Counted from the first letter of the stretch, positions 16,994 to 24,815 are shown. The stretch is DNA of 64,000 bases from Rhodococcoides fascians NBRC 12155 = LMG 3623 (GCF_001894785.1 NZ_BCWW01000002.1:248001-312000), one strand, 5' to 3'. Made by a program: numbers and translations. Notes: generated by a model from the sequence alone, not told the origin.

Positions 16994-18216
16994 GTGACAG
17001 CACAACCGCAAGCGGTGTGGATCGGTATCGACATCGGTAAGACTCACCATCAGGCCGCGGCGATCGACAACACCGGCCGGCAACTGTGGTCGGTCCGCGT
17101 CCACAACGACCAACACAGCATCGAACGTCTCCTCGACAAGGCGCGCACGACTGACGGCTCACCCGTGATCCGGTGGGCGGTGGATCTGACATCACCCGAA
17201 TCAGCTCTGCTTCTCGCTGTCCTCGTCGCAGCCGACCAGACGGTCACCTACGTGCCTGGGCGAGTCGTCAACCGCATGACCGGTGCCTTCCCCGGTGAAG
17301 GCAAAACCGACGCCAAAGACGCCGTGGTCATCGCCGAAACGGCTCGCCTACGCCGCGACCTGACCACGATCACGACCCCGGACGACGTTGTCGCCGAACT
17401 CGGACTATTGACCGCCTACCGGGCGGATCTGATGGGGGAGTGGGTTTCCCGCATCAACCGACTCCGTGCACTTCTACTGCGGATCTTCCCTGAACTCGAG
17501 CGTGCCTTCGACTACACCACCCGCACCGGACTGGCCCTGCTCACTCGCTACTGCACTCCAGCCGCGATCCGCACCGCTGGCACCGACGAGATCGGTACCC
17601 ATCTCCGCGAACTCGGTGTCCGACGGCCGACAATCCCCGGTATGGTCACCAAAGCGCTCGCCGCCGCCGAGGCGCAAACCGTTGCAGTACAAGCAGAATC
17701 GACCACCGAACAACTCGTCATCGTCTCGCCGAGCAGCTGCTCGACCTAGACCACGAGATCAAAGCTCTCGACAAACAGATCGTCGAACGCTTCCGCAGTC
17801 ACCACCAGGCCCACATCATCGAGAGCGTCCCCGGTATCGGCGCGCGCCTGGGAGCCGAGTTCCTTGCCATCACCGCGGGTGACCTCGCCGCATTCGGCAC
17901 CGCCGCCAAGCTGGCCGCCTACGCAGGGCTTGCTCCCGTTCCCAACGATTCCGGAACCCGCACCGGAATCCTGCACCGTCCCAAGCGCTACCACCGACGA
18001 CTACGACACGTCCTCTTCATGGCGGCCTTCAGCAGTGCGCAAAGAGAAGGACCGTCACGAGAGTTCTACCAACGTAAACGCGCCGAACACCAACGACACG
18101 TCCAGGCCACCATCGCACTCGCTCGCAGACTGGTCGACGTTCTCTGGGCATTACTGCGTGACCAACGTGAATGGCGGCCAAGTGGCCCGCTCGGGGTTGC
18201 ATCTGTGGCTGCATAG
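16994..18216 (+). pseudogene. IS110-family transposase, frameshifted
   Basis: The first part (GTG 16994 with GGAAGGGA upstream, to about 17718) encodes the RuvC-like DEDD domain: WIGIDIGKTHHQAA near residue 13 and GEGKTDAKDAVVIAETARLRR. From about 17719 the homology continues in the -1 frame as HRLAEQLLDLDHEIKALD, then ESVPGIGARLGAEF and LAAYAGLAPVPNDSG, the Transposase_20 domain with its conserved Ser region, ending at the TAG at 18214-18216. In the first frame a stop follows at 17747. A single lost base near 17716-17720 explains the break. Programmed frameshifting is not usual for IS110, so I call it a pseudogene. The size of about 1.3 kb plus short ends fits the family. Confidence 0.85.
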
Positions 18217-18362
18217 ATGCAACCGCGAGCGAGTGGGCACATTCGCAGGAGTGAGGACGAGTCGTCGCTAACCGAAAGGGACGATGGATCGGACTCCACC
18301 CGAATAGGTTTGCTGCTCGCATTCTGCGCCGCAGCCCGCCCATGCGGACTTTTAAGTGAGCG

Positions 18363-19028
18363 TCAGGAGGCCGCGAGTTGGTTGATGTGGGCCGTGGCCA
18401 ACACATGACGGGGCATGCCGCCGCCTGCGGTTCGGATCATCGCGTGACCCAGTTGCAGGCTCGTGGTGACGTAGCGTGGGGCGATTCGCCGCAGCACGGG
18501 GTAGAGCGGGCCGAGCACCTTGTACAGCACGACGTACAACGCAGTCTTCGATGTTGTACCGGGCGGAGGGAGGACGAACGCGGGGCGGAACATGTATGCG
18601 CGTGGTGACAGTGCCAGCAGAGCGTTCTCCGTCTCGCCCTTGACGCGCGCCCACATCATGCGGGTCGTGCCGGTGCTGTCGGTGCCGACGCCGGAGACGT
18701 AGGTGAAGACGAGATCGGGATCGGTGGTCAGCAGTGCCCGGGCGGCGGCCAGGGGGAAGTCGTAGGAGACCCGGCGGTACTGCGTCTCACTCATCTTGAA
18801 GGCAGAGGTGCCCAGACAGTAGAAGCAGGCGTCGAACCCGACCAGATCGTTCTGAACGGTGGTGAAGTCGGCGAAGTCATCGTGGGGAAGTTCGCGGAGC
18901 TTGAGGTGGGCGCGACCGGTGGGTGTACGGCCTACGGCGAGAACATCGGTGACCTGCTCGTCACGCAGGCAGGCTTCCAGTACTCCTTGCCCGATCATGC
19001 CGGTGGCTCCGAAGATGACAATGCGCAC
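18363..19028 (-). CDS. NAD(P)-binding Rossmann-fold protein (atypical SDR)
   Basis: A 221-residue protein. The N-terminal GxxGxxG motif (VIFGATGMIGQGVLEACL) and the following VLAVGRTPTGR mark an NAD(P)-binding atypical short-chain dehydrogenase like the epimerase-type YbjT/HIM1 group; FTYVSGVGTDST sits where the catalytic Ser strand lies. WARVKGETENALLAL supplies a Lys in place of the usual YxxxK Tyr/Lys pair, so a redox-sensor or non-catalytic role is possible. It lies 99 bp downstream of the monooxygenase-like gene on the same strand, and an AraC regulator is divergent from that pair. Confidence 0.8.
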   Translation of the reverse strand: MRIVIFGATGMIGQGVLEACLRDEQVTDVLAVGRTPTGRAHLKLRELPHDDFADFTTVQNDLVGFDACFYCLGTSAFKMSETQYRRVSYDFPLAAARALLTTDPDLVFTYVSGVGTDSTGTTRMMWARVKGETENALLALSPRAYMFRPAFVLPPPGTTSKTALYVVLYKVLGPLYPVLRRIAPRYVTTSLQLGHAMIRTAGGGMPRHVLATAHINQLAAS

Positions 19029-19127
19029 AATGGATCCTTTTCCTACGGTCAGCGGTGGTGTCGGCTCGGTTGCTGTGGATGGTTTCGGGCATGGGAACCC
19101 GATGCCGGTGAGCCGGCGGATTCGAGC

Positions 19128-19427
19128 TCAGGCGTTGATCTCTTCGTAGAACTCGATCCTGAGAGGTGCGGCGAGTAGTTCGCCGAATTGCGCCATGACC
19201 TCGCCGCCGGTCTCGGCTCGCCATGCGGCATAGGCCTCTTGGTCGCGTTTGTCGTCCCATTGCTCGATCAGTGCGAATGCGGTGTCGTCGTCGGCGCTGC
19301 GCACCACCCGTACGCCGATGCAGCCGGGCCGTGAGCGGGTGGCGGCCAAGGTCTCGCGGTAGAAGTCGACGACATCGTGACTGCGGCCGGGTTTGGCTTG
19401 GGCGTGCAGGATGACAGTGAAGGCCAT
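19128..19427 (-). CDS. Antibiotic biosynthesis monooxygenase (ABM) family protein
   Basis: A 99-residue ferredoxin-like alpha+beta barrel: FTVILHAQAKPGRSHDVVDFYRETL, then GCIGVRVVRS and FALIEQWDDKRDQEAYAAW, the typical ABM order (W at the end of strand 3, then a helix). Members include quinol monooxygenases and heme-degrading enzymes; without the heme-binding Asn pattern a quinone or aldehyde substrate is more likely. It is probably co-transcribed with the Rossmann protein gene downstream and controlled by the divergent AraC-family gene. Confidence 0.8.
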   Translation of the reverse strand: MAFTVILHAQAKPGRSHDVVDFYRETLAATRSRPGCIGVRVVRSADDDTAFALIEQWDDKRDQEAYAAWRAETGGEVMAQFGELLAAPLRIEFYEEINA

Positions 19428-19600
19428 GGGGAACTCCGATTGTTCGGTGAGCTGGATGGATGACCGTCAGGCGCGCTGTGTGCCTGCCCGCCGCAGCTCG
19501 AATCGGCGAGAAGTGGGTCCTGTCCAGTCTGACGTCAAGACTTTGGATTGTGAATCATCGAGACGCCGCAACACCTTCGCCAGAGTCCTAGATTGTGTGT

Positions 19601-20509
19601 ATGGATCTCATGTCCGATCTTCTCCGGATCTCCCACGCGCGATGCGTGCTGTCCGGCGGTATCTCCGGATCAGGTGCGTGGGCAGTACGGTCCCCGGCCC
19701 CGGGACGGATCAAAATTCTGGGGGTCATCCGCGGGTCCCTGTGGTTTCGGCTCGACTCCGAACCAGCAGACCTGAGGGTCGACGCGGGCGAGGTTCTGGT
19801 GGTGGACGGCCGCACGTCTTTCGACATGGGAAGCGATCTGCATGAATCGCCGGTACAGCTGCGGGAGAACGACCCGGTTCATCCGGTCGATCGCGACGCC
19901 GACCACGTTTGCGTCACCGCGCACATCGAGTTGTTCGACGCCGCCGACGACTTCCTTCGAGACGCAATCCCACCCGTCCTGCATCTACACGGTCGAGCGC
20001 GCGAGGCGACGACTGCGGCCTGGGTCCTCGAGGAGCTCTTCGACGAATTCGCCCACGAACGCGCTGGTCGCACGGCTGCCTCGGCTCAGCTGACGCAGTT
20101 GCTGTTGGTGCAGGTTCTTCGGGCATGGGTGGCAGCGGCGGATGAGCTGCCATCAGGGTGGGTCCGTGCCGCCGCCGATGACCGGTTGCGTCCGGCATTG
20201 CAGCTCATGCACGCCGATGTGGGCAGAGATTGGCATATCTCCGAACTTGCTGCGGCGTGCGCGATGTCGCGGAGCAGCTTCGCCCACCGGTTCACCACGA
20301 CCGCCGGCGTTCCTCCTCTCACCTATCTGTTCAGGTGGCGAATGCGCTTGGCCGAACGGTCGCTGGACGATGGATCGTCATCGGTAACCGAACTCGCAAC
20401 GCAGCTCGGTTACCGGTCCGAGAGTGCTTTCAGTGTCGCGTTCAAACGTTGGTCCGGGCTCGCGCCGAGTCGATTCCGGCAACGCGACCCGCGATCGGAC
20501 CTGTCCTGA
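19601..20509 (+). CDS. AraC-family transcriptional regulator
   Basis: About 302 residues. The N-terminal half is a cupin-like sensing domain (APGRIKILGVIRGSLWFRLD, then VDAGEVLVVDGRTSF, as in AraC_binding_N/cupin_6 regulators). The C-terminal ~100 residues contain two helix-turn-helix units: WHISELAAACAMSRSSFAHRF and SVTELATQLGYRSESAFSVAFKRW, followed by the family signature G-APSRFRQR. It is divergent from the ABM/Rossmann pair (about 170 bp between starts), so it is their likely regulator. ATG 19601 is preferred over the start two codons upstream. Confidence 0.88.
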   Translation: MDLMSDLLRISHARCVLSGGISGSGAWAVRSPAPGRIKILGVIRGSLWFRLDSEPADLRVDAGEVLVVDGRTSFDMGSDLHESPVQLRENDPVHPVDRDADHVCVTAHIELFDAADDFLRDAIPPVLHLHGRAREATTAAWVLEELFDEFAHERAGRTAASAQLTQLLLVQVLRAWVAAADELPSGWVRAAADDRLRPALQLMHADVGRDWHISELAAACAMSRSSFAHRFTTTAGVPPLTYLFRWRMRLAERSLDDGSSSVTELATQLGYRSESAFSVAFKRWSGLAPSRFRQRDPRSDLS

Positions 20510-20539
20510 GCCGGTCTCGATCCAAATGTCGTTGGCTGA

Positions 20540-20776
20540 CAGGCGAAGCCACGACCTGCGACAGCGAAGGTCGTCGTCATGGCCGCGATCAGTGCCGCCC
20601 GAGGCGATGCTCACTCAGGCGAGTTCAACCGGCGTAGGACACCGGAATATGCATGGCACGCCTACACCGTCATCGCACTCGGCTGCAGACATGCGATGTC
20701 TAGGCGCGCCACGCGGCTCCTCACAGTTCGTCGGCACCGCGTTCTGTGCGGATACGGCTCGATGCAGAGCCAATGA
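20540..20776 (+). pseudogene. Decayed IS110-family transposase, C-terminal remnant
   Basis: The frame from 20579 reads MAAISAARGDAHSGEFNRRR, matching the intact element's MAAFSSAQREGPSREFYQRK at the same spacing, then YTVIALGCRHAM against ATIALARRLVDV. Bases 20540-20578 resemble the segment that precedes MAAF in the intact element (SHDLRQ against YHRRLRH) with a further frame change. Only the last ~70 residues of the transposase remain. Identity to the 17-18 kb element is well below that of a recent duplication, so this comes from a different or older IS110 member. The rest of 20510-21090 holds one weak repeat (20921) and no gene I can support. Confidence 0.7.
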
Positions 20777-20920
20777 GTGCGCCGAGATCTGCCCAAATCA
20801 TCGCGGCTGCTTTGACACTCGCGCCAAAACTCCGAGATTTGCTGCGACGCTAGTAGCTATCCATCGGCATTGGAGTTTCCCGGTGGCTGCAAGTTCCAGC
20901 GTGCCATCATCCATTTGCTT

Positions 20921-20984
20921 CCCGCATTGAGATCCGACCATCTTGACGGCCGGGAGGTGGCCACCCCACCGGCGTCGGCCAACG
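20921..20984 (+). repeat. Structured repeat, copy C (diverged)
   Basis: It shares CCCGCATTGAGATCC with copy D (22951) and the later GGGAGGTGGCCAC with the GGAGGTGATCAC of copy A, at a similar spacing (about 32 against 35 bases). It follows the decayed transposase remnant by about 145 bp. It is the weakest of the four copies; an alignment is needed to fix its ends. Confidence 0.35.
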
Positions 20985-21095
20985 GTCTTACATCCCGCCT
21001 GCGGGCAGTGCCGGCCTCCCCACGGACGTACCCCGAATGGAACGCCGCGGCGCTCCACGCCGTCGACGCTGTGATCGATCTACTTCGGTCGAGCT

Positions 21096-21104
21096 TGCTA
21101 GCCT
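21096..21104 (+). promoter_or_regulatory. Putative extended -10 promoter of the trp leader
   Basis: TGC-TAGCCT fits TGN-TANNNT and ends six bases before the GTG of the leader peptide. Transcription would then begin at or very near that GTG, giving a leaderless leader-peptide mRNA, as is common in actinobacteria. No good -35 box is visible at 17-18 bp spacing. Confidence 0.35.
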
Positions 21105-21110
21105 GTCGGG

Positions 21111-21149
21111 GTGATCGACACTCATCAGGCTTGGTGGTGGCTGCGCTAG
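21111..21149 (+). CDS. Tryptophan-rich leader peptide (attenuator)
   Basis: A 12-codon frame, GTG ATC GAC ACT CAT CAG..., encoding MIDTHQAWWWLR and ending at TAG (21147-21149). Three consecutive Trp codons occupy 21132-21140. The stop codon directly abuts the 5' arm of an antiterminator hairpin, so a ribosome stalled at the Trp codons leaves that arm free while one that reaches the stop covers it. It precedes a tryptophanyl-tRNA synthetase gene by 110 bp. Three adjacent Trp codons in a 12-codon frame at this position are very unlikely by chance. Confidence 0.85.
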   Translation: MIDTHQAWWWLR

Positions 21150-21200
21150 CAGCCCGGTCGACCATGTCCTGCGGGCTGTATCTCAGCCCGCTGATCTTTC
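21150..21200 (+). promoter_or_regulatory. Transcription attenuator: antiterminator/terminator switch
   Basis: Two mutually exclusive 7-bp perfect stems are visible. The antiterminator pairs CAGCCCG (21150-21156) with CGGGCTG (21172-21178). The terminator pairs GCGGGCT (21171-21177) with AGCCCGC (21185-21191) around a 7-nt loop, followed by TGATCTTTC. The shared middle arm means only one can form. With scarce charged tRNA-Trp the ribosome stalls on the WWW codons, the antiterminator forms and the TrpRS gene is read; with plentiful charged tRNA-Trp the ribosome at the leader stop masks 21150-21156 and the terminator forms. The mechanism is inferred; the complementarities are seen directly. Confidence 0.8.
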
Positions 21201-21258
21201 GTACGGACCAGACGCGCGGCTGATGCAGCCCGCTCCGTTCGTGCAGAGAGGTCTTCGA

Positions 21259-22305
21259 ATGAGCACCCACACCTACATCTCCAGTGTCGAGCGCAGCAAC
21301 GTGCTCGCCACGAATGTCGCGGCCGATCCGGGCCGGTATCGCACGTTGACCGGGGAAAGGCCCACCGGGCCACTGCATCTCGGGCACCTGTTCGGGACGA
21401 TCCGAGAACGCGTGCGACTGCAAGATCTCCGTGTCGAGACGATGATCGTCTTGGCCGACTACCAGGTGATTACGGACCGCGATGCAATCGGGCACGTGCG
21501 ACGGCACGTGCACGACGCGGCCTTGGACAACATGGCGGCGGGGATCGATCCCGACAGGTCGACGATCTTCACACATTCGGCGGTACCCGCCCTCAATCAA
21601 CTCGTGTTGCCGTTCCTGAGCTTGGTGACCGAGGCCGAACTTCACCGAAACCCGACGGTGAAAGCCGAATTGGCCGCCAGTGGCCGCGCCCTGGGCGGTC
21701 TGTTGCTGACGTATCCGGTGCACCAGGCGGCGGATATCTTGTTCTGCAAGGCCAACGTAGTCCCCGTCGGTAAGGACCAACTCCCTCACATCGAGATGGC
21801 GAGGGTCATCGCACGGCGCTTCAACGACCGATACGCCGCGGTGTTCGACGAACCACAAGCACTGCTGACCTCGAGTCCCGACGTTCCAGGCCTCGATGGG
21901 CGCAAGATGTCGAAAAGTTTCGGCAACGCGATCACGCTGTCGATGACACCGGACCAGACAGCTCAGGTGGTACGTCGAACGGCCACGGACTCTGAGCGAC
22001 ACATCTCCTATGATCCGCAGACGCGACCGGGAGTGTCAGCACTGCTCAACGTCGCGGGCCTGTGCACGGGCAGGGAACCGGACGCGATAGCTGCTGAAAT
22101 CGGCTCCGCAGGGGCTGGCGCATTGAAAACCCTTGTGACCGAGGCGGTGAACTCGTACCTTGCAGAACATCGCCGTCGACGGGCAAAGCTCGCCGCCGAC
22201 CCCGGCTACGTGCAGTCGGTAGTGCGCCAGGGAAACCAGCGCGCCAATGCGATTGCAGAGCAGACCCTGGACGAAGTCCGCACCGTCATGGGTACCTACT
22301 ACTGA
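21259..22305 (+). CDS. trpS: Tryptophanyl-tRNA synthetase, auxiliary type
   Basis: About 348 residues, class I synthetase that charges tRNA-Trp in the cytoplasm. The HIGH motif appears as PTGPLHLGHLFG (residues ~35-46) and the KMSKS loop as GRKMSKSFGN (KMSKS at 216-220). The opening TGERPTGPLHLGHLFGT differs from the housekeeping form (GIQPTG-LHLGNYLGA) and looks like the TrpRS II/auxiliary lineage, whose best-known members in Streptomyces confer indolmycin resistance. ATG 21259 has GAGAGG eight bases upstream. Expression is predicted to be controlled by the WWW attenuator at 21111-21200. Remnants of IS110-type elements lie on both sides, which suggests horizontal acquisition. Confidence 0.92.
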   Translation: MSTHTYISSVERSNVLATNVAADPGRYRTLTGERPTGPLHLGHLFGTIRERVRLQDLRVETMIVLADYQVITDRDAIGHVRRHVHDAALDNMAAGIDPDRSTIFTHSAVPALNQLVLPFLSLVTEAELHRNPTVKAELAASGRALGGLLLTYPVHQAADILFCKANVVPVGKDQLPHIEMARVIARRFNDRYAAVFDEPQALLTSSPDVPGLDGRKMSKSFGNAITLSMTPDQTAQVVRRTATDSERHISYDPQTRPGVSALLNVAGLCTGREPDAIAAEIGSAGAGALKTLVTEAVNSYLAEHRRRRAKLAADPGYVQSVVRQGNQRANAIAEQTLDEVRTVMGTYY

Positions 22306-22323
22306 GCGAGGCGCGCCGCTTTC

Positions 22324-22417
22324 CCCGCACAATCATCTCTGACATCGTCGCCCACCTAGAGGTGATCACTTTGAGCTTCCCGTCGGCGGGCCGAAGCGGC
22401 AATCACGCGATCCGCCG
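22324..22417 (+). repeat. Structured repeat, copy B
   Basis: It starts CCCGCACAATCA and carries CCACCTAGAGGTGATCACTT, the best match to copy A at 16753-16846 over about 95 bases. Arms ATCATCTCT (22332-22340) and AGAGGTGAT (22358-22366) form a 9-bp stem with one T-G pair and a 17-nt loop; in copy A the corresponding T is C. It fills the gap between the TrpRS stop and the stop of the convergent VOC gene, with no transposase attached. Confidence 0.6.
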
Positions 22418-22789
22418 CTACTGGAGAGGCTGCCCGACGTCAATTCGATTCCCGTCCGGGTCGCAGAAAACGAAGCCACGAAGTCCGTAGTCGGCGTCGC
22501 GCAGACGTTTGACGATGCGCACCTGGTGTTCGACCAGGTGCTCGTAGAGGCCCACTGCGTCTTCGACCATCAGGTGCGCAACGTTGTAGGTTCCAGCTCG
22601 GTGTCCGCTCACCAAGGTCAGGTGCAGTTCGGCGGCATCTCGCCGGATGATGACGAATCCGGGCGGGCTGCCGTTGGTGAAGGTCACGGTCATGCCGAGC
22701 ACGTCGCGATAGAACTCGATCGAGTGCTGTATGTCGGTGACGGGAATCGTGGCTGCGATGCGGCCGAAGCCCACGGTGGTTGCGCTCAT
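22418..22789 (-). CDS. VOC-family (glyoxalase/bleomycin-resistance-like) protein
   Basis: About 123 residues. Start 22789 is chosen because AAGGAG lies eight bases upstream; the frame is open 40 codons further but without a ribosome binding site. The single VOC unit has the beta-alpha-beta-beta-beta pattern: FGRIAATIPVTDIQHSIEFYRDVLGM, then AELHLTLVSGH, AHLMVEDAVGLYEHL and RGFVFCDPDGNRIDVGQPL, with a Glu-poor metal site. Members include glyoxalase-like enzymes, dioxygenases and antibiotic-binding resistance proteins. It lies between the TrpRS and MFS genes in the plastic region, so a protective role is possible but unproven. Confidence 0.8.
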   Translation of the reverse strand: MSATTVGFGRIAATIPVTDIQHSIEFYRDVLGMTVTFTNGSPPGFVIIRRDAAELHLTLVSGHRAGTYNVAHLMVEDAVGLYEHLVEHQVRIVKRLRDADYGLRGFVFCDPDGNRIDVGQPLQ

Positions 22790-22950
22790 TATCGATCTCC
22801 TTGCACAGAGTTCGGGCGGCGAGGCGGTGCTCGCATCAACCCTGTCTCTGGGCGCGGTGGCCCCTGCTCGAAGTGTATTCAACGGGAGCACTATTCGCGT
22901 CACCGACATCCACGTATTCGATCATCGGGCGTCTCCGCCCACCTTGTGCT

Positions 22951-23040
22951 CTCGCATTGAGACCCTTCACGTTGTAGGGGTCTGAGGTGCCCGCTTCAGG
23001 CGCTCGTCGGCGGTGGTTGAGTGACGGTTCGGCAATCGAA
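22951..23040 (+). repeat. Structured repeat, copy D
   Basis: CTCGCATTGAGACCC matches copy C, and GAGGTGCCCGCTTCAGGCGC followed by TCGTCGGCG matches the GAGGTG, CTTCAGGTGCCCGACGACG part of copy A; GGCAATC near the end is shared with copies A and B. Arms AGACCC and GGGTCT can pair. It lies in the 440-bp gap between the VOC gene and the MFS gene; apart from this repeat and the promoter at 23111 I see nothing else there. Confidence 0.45.
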
Positions 23041-23110
23041 GGCGAACGCGGGCGGTAAGTCCGTGGTCAGCCGAGCCGAGGCGAGCGGTCCGTGAAGATG
23101 GCATGTTCGG

Positions 23111-23139
23111 TTGCTGCTGACCCGATCGCCTGCTAATTT
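23111..23139 (+). promoter_or_regulatory. Promoter of the DHA2 exporter gene
   Basis: TTGCTG (23111-23116), a 17-bp spacer and TAATTT (23134-23139) form a good sigma-70-like promoter, with a start site expected near 23146 and a ~85-nt leader. A GGCTG-T-CAGCC palindrome (23163-23173) lies in the leader and could be an operator or small hairpin. Confidence 0.5.
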
Positions 23140-23229
23140 GACTGCACCGGAAGTAAAAGCGCTGGCTGTCAGCCGCGTTCGCACGCCGCTCTATCGAGCC
23201 GCCACTTCTCCCTTGACCGGAGAGGTGCC

Positions 23230-24771
23230 ATGAGCCCGAAAAAAGAGCGAGCTACAAACAATACTGACGAGGCGCACGTCCCCTCGCCGCGGCACCGTCC
23301 GCACACCTTGAAAGCCGCGGCGGTAGCTCTAGCCGGCCTTTCGGCTGTGTTCCTGTTCGAGATGCTCGACAACTCCATCCTCAACGTTGCTCTTCCCGCC
23401 ATCGGGCGTGAACTCGACGCGTCGACCACCGCGCTCCAGTGGGTCACCGGTGCCTACGCGGTCGTATTCGGCGGACTGATGCTGCTGTTCAGCGCCATCG
23501 CAGACCAATTCGGCCGACGCCGTGTGATGCTGCTCGGACTGACGCTGCTGGCCGTCGCCAGCGCTGCCATCGTCCTCGTCACAACACCCGAGCAACTCGT
23601 CGCAGTCCGTGCCGTCATGGGTGTCGCTGCGGCGATGACCACCCCCGGTTCCATGGCGCTGGCTTTCCGACTCTTCGATGAGGAGCCGCTACGCGTGAGG
23701 GCGCTCAGCCTCATCTCGACGGTCGGCCTGGTGGGACTGGCGGTCGGGCCGACCGTCGGCGGATTCGTTCTGGCCTTCGCACCCTGGCAGGTTTTACTCT
23801 TGATGAACGTACCCATCGCGATCCTTGCATTCATCGGAATCCGCATGGGCGTAGCCGAAGACCTCCCCGAGGAGTTGCACCGCGACCCTCTCGACGTTGT
23901 GGGGGCACTCCTCGGCACGGCCACCATCGTCCTGGCGCTCGTAGCGCCGACCCTGCTCGTCGAACAGAGCGCAGGTTCGTGGATGCCATGGGCGTCAACT
24001 GCCGGTGCCGTGGCAGCGGCAGTCCTCTTCGTCGTCCGCGCACGCACCGCTACGTTCCCGCTCCTGGACCTCGAACTCGTGGCCCTCCCACTCGTGTCCA
24101 GCGGCCTCGCTTACAAAGCCGCTTCCGGTCTGGCAATCGCAGGCCTCGGCTACATGGTCACCCTTCAGCTGCAGTTCGCATGGGGCTGGTCGCCGGCTCT
24201 CGCATCGATAGGGATGCTCCCTCAGGTCATCGTGTTGCTCTTCAGCGGCCGACTCGTCGCACCATTCCTGCGCAGGGTGGGGATGAACCACGCAGCCTGG
24301 ATCAGCGCGGCGGCGGTCGTTCTGGGCCTCGCCGTCTTCGCCGGGGGTAGCCGTTTCGGCTATATCTGGATCGCGCTCGCCCTCGTTCTCGTCGCCGTCG
24401 GGATGCGCATCGTCGGCGTCGTCGCAGGTACCAATGTCATGACCGGCCTTCCGGAGAACCGCACGACAATCGGTGCCGCCATGGTCGATACGTCGAGCCA
24501 GGTCGCCACCGGCATCGGGATCGCTGTCACCGGCACCATCCTTGCGGCGCTCTTCACGGGCAACATCTCGTCTACAACGTGGAGTGCCGACGAAGCGGCC
24601 TCGTTCCAAACCGGAGTCACCGTAGCGGGGTTCGCCATCACCGCGGTAGCCGCAGCGCTCGTGTTGCTCGGCATGATCCGGGCGCGGTCAGATCGCGGCG
24701 CCGCCGTCGAAGCTCGAGTGCGACACCCGCTGCACCGATCCCGCCGGCCGATCGAGCAATTCACGAAGTAG
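23230..24771 (+). CDS. DHA2-family (EmrB/QacA) 14-helix drug exporter
   Basis: A 513-residue MFS transporter with 14 predicted helices. Motif C-like segments and the DHA2 N-terminus FEMLDNSILNVALPAIGRELDASTTALQWVTGAYAV are clear, as is the loop 2-3 motif ADQFGRRRVM. The charged first ~35 residues and the C-terminal ~35 residues are cytoplasmic. GGAGAGG stands five bases before the ATG. DHA2 proteins export antibiotics and cations using the proton gradient. It lies in the same plastic segment as the auxiliary TrpRS, so a shared role in antibiotic tolerance is a reasonable guess. The gene is convergent with the polysaccharide operon that ends at 24886. Confidence 0.9.
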   Translation: MSPKKERATNNTDEAHVPSPRHRPHTLKAAAVALAGLSAVFLFEMLDNSILNVALPAIGRELDASTTALQWVTGAYAVVFGGLMLLFSAIADQFGRRRVMLLGLTLLAVASAAIVLVTTPEQLVAVRAVMGVAAAMTTPGSMALAFRLFDEEPLRVRALSLISTVGLVGLAVGPTVGGFVLAFAPWQVLLLMNVPIAILAFIGIRMGVAEDLPEELHRDPLDVVGALLGTATIVLALVAPTLLVEQSAGSWMPWASTAGAVAAAVLFVVRARTATFPLLDLELVALPLVSSGLAYKAASGLAIAGLGYMVTLQLQFAWGWSPALASIGMLPQVIVLLFSGRLVAPFLRRVGMNHAAWISAAAVVLGLAVFAGGSRFGYIWIALALVLVAVGMRIVGVVAGTNVMTGLPENRTTIGAAMVDTSSQVATGIGIAVTGTILAALFTGNISSTTWSADEAASFQTGVTVAGFAITAVAAALVLLGMIRARSDRGAAVEARVRHPLHRSRRPIEQFTK

Positions 24772-24815
24772 GGATGATCCGACGCGACGCATGCAGAAAG
24801 GGTCGTCGCACAGAA

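Larger units (their letters stand above)
16753..18362 (+). mobile_element. IS110-family insertion sequence (ends approximate)
   Basis: It includes the repeat at 16753, the frameshifted transposase and the short non-coding tail to the next gene at 18363. IS110 elements usually lack terminal inverted repeats and target duplications, so exact ends cannot be set by eye. A decayed relative at 20540-20776 and repeats near 20.9, 22.3 and 22.95 kb show that this region has received related elements before. Confidence 0.55.

Noticed and set aside
17716..17749. Programmed frameshift in the IS110 transposase
   Set aside because: There is no slippery heptamer or downstream pseudoknot that I can see, and IS110 transposases are normally made from one frame. 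A mutation or sequencing error is more likely.
23101..23135. Second attenuator peptide before the DHA2 exporter (a 12-codon frame from ATG 23099)
   Set aside because: It has no run of a single regulatory amino acid, overlaps the promoter itself and has no alternative hairpins downstream.
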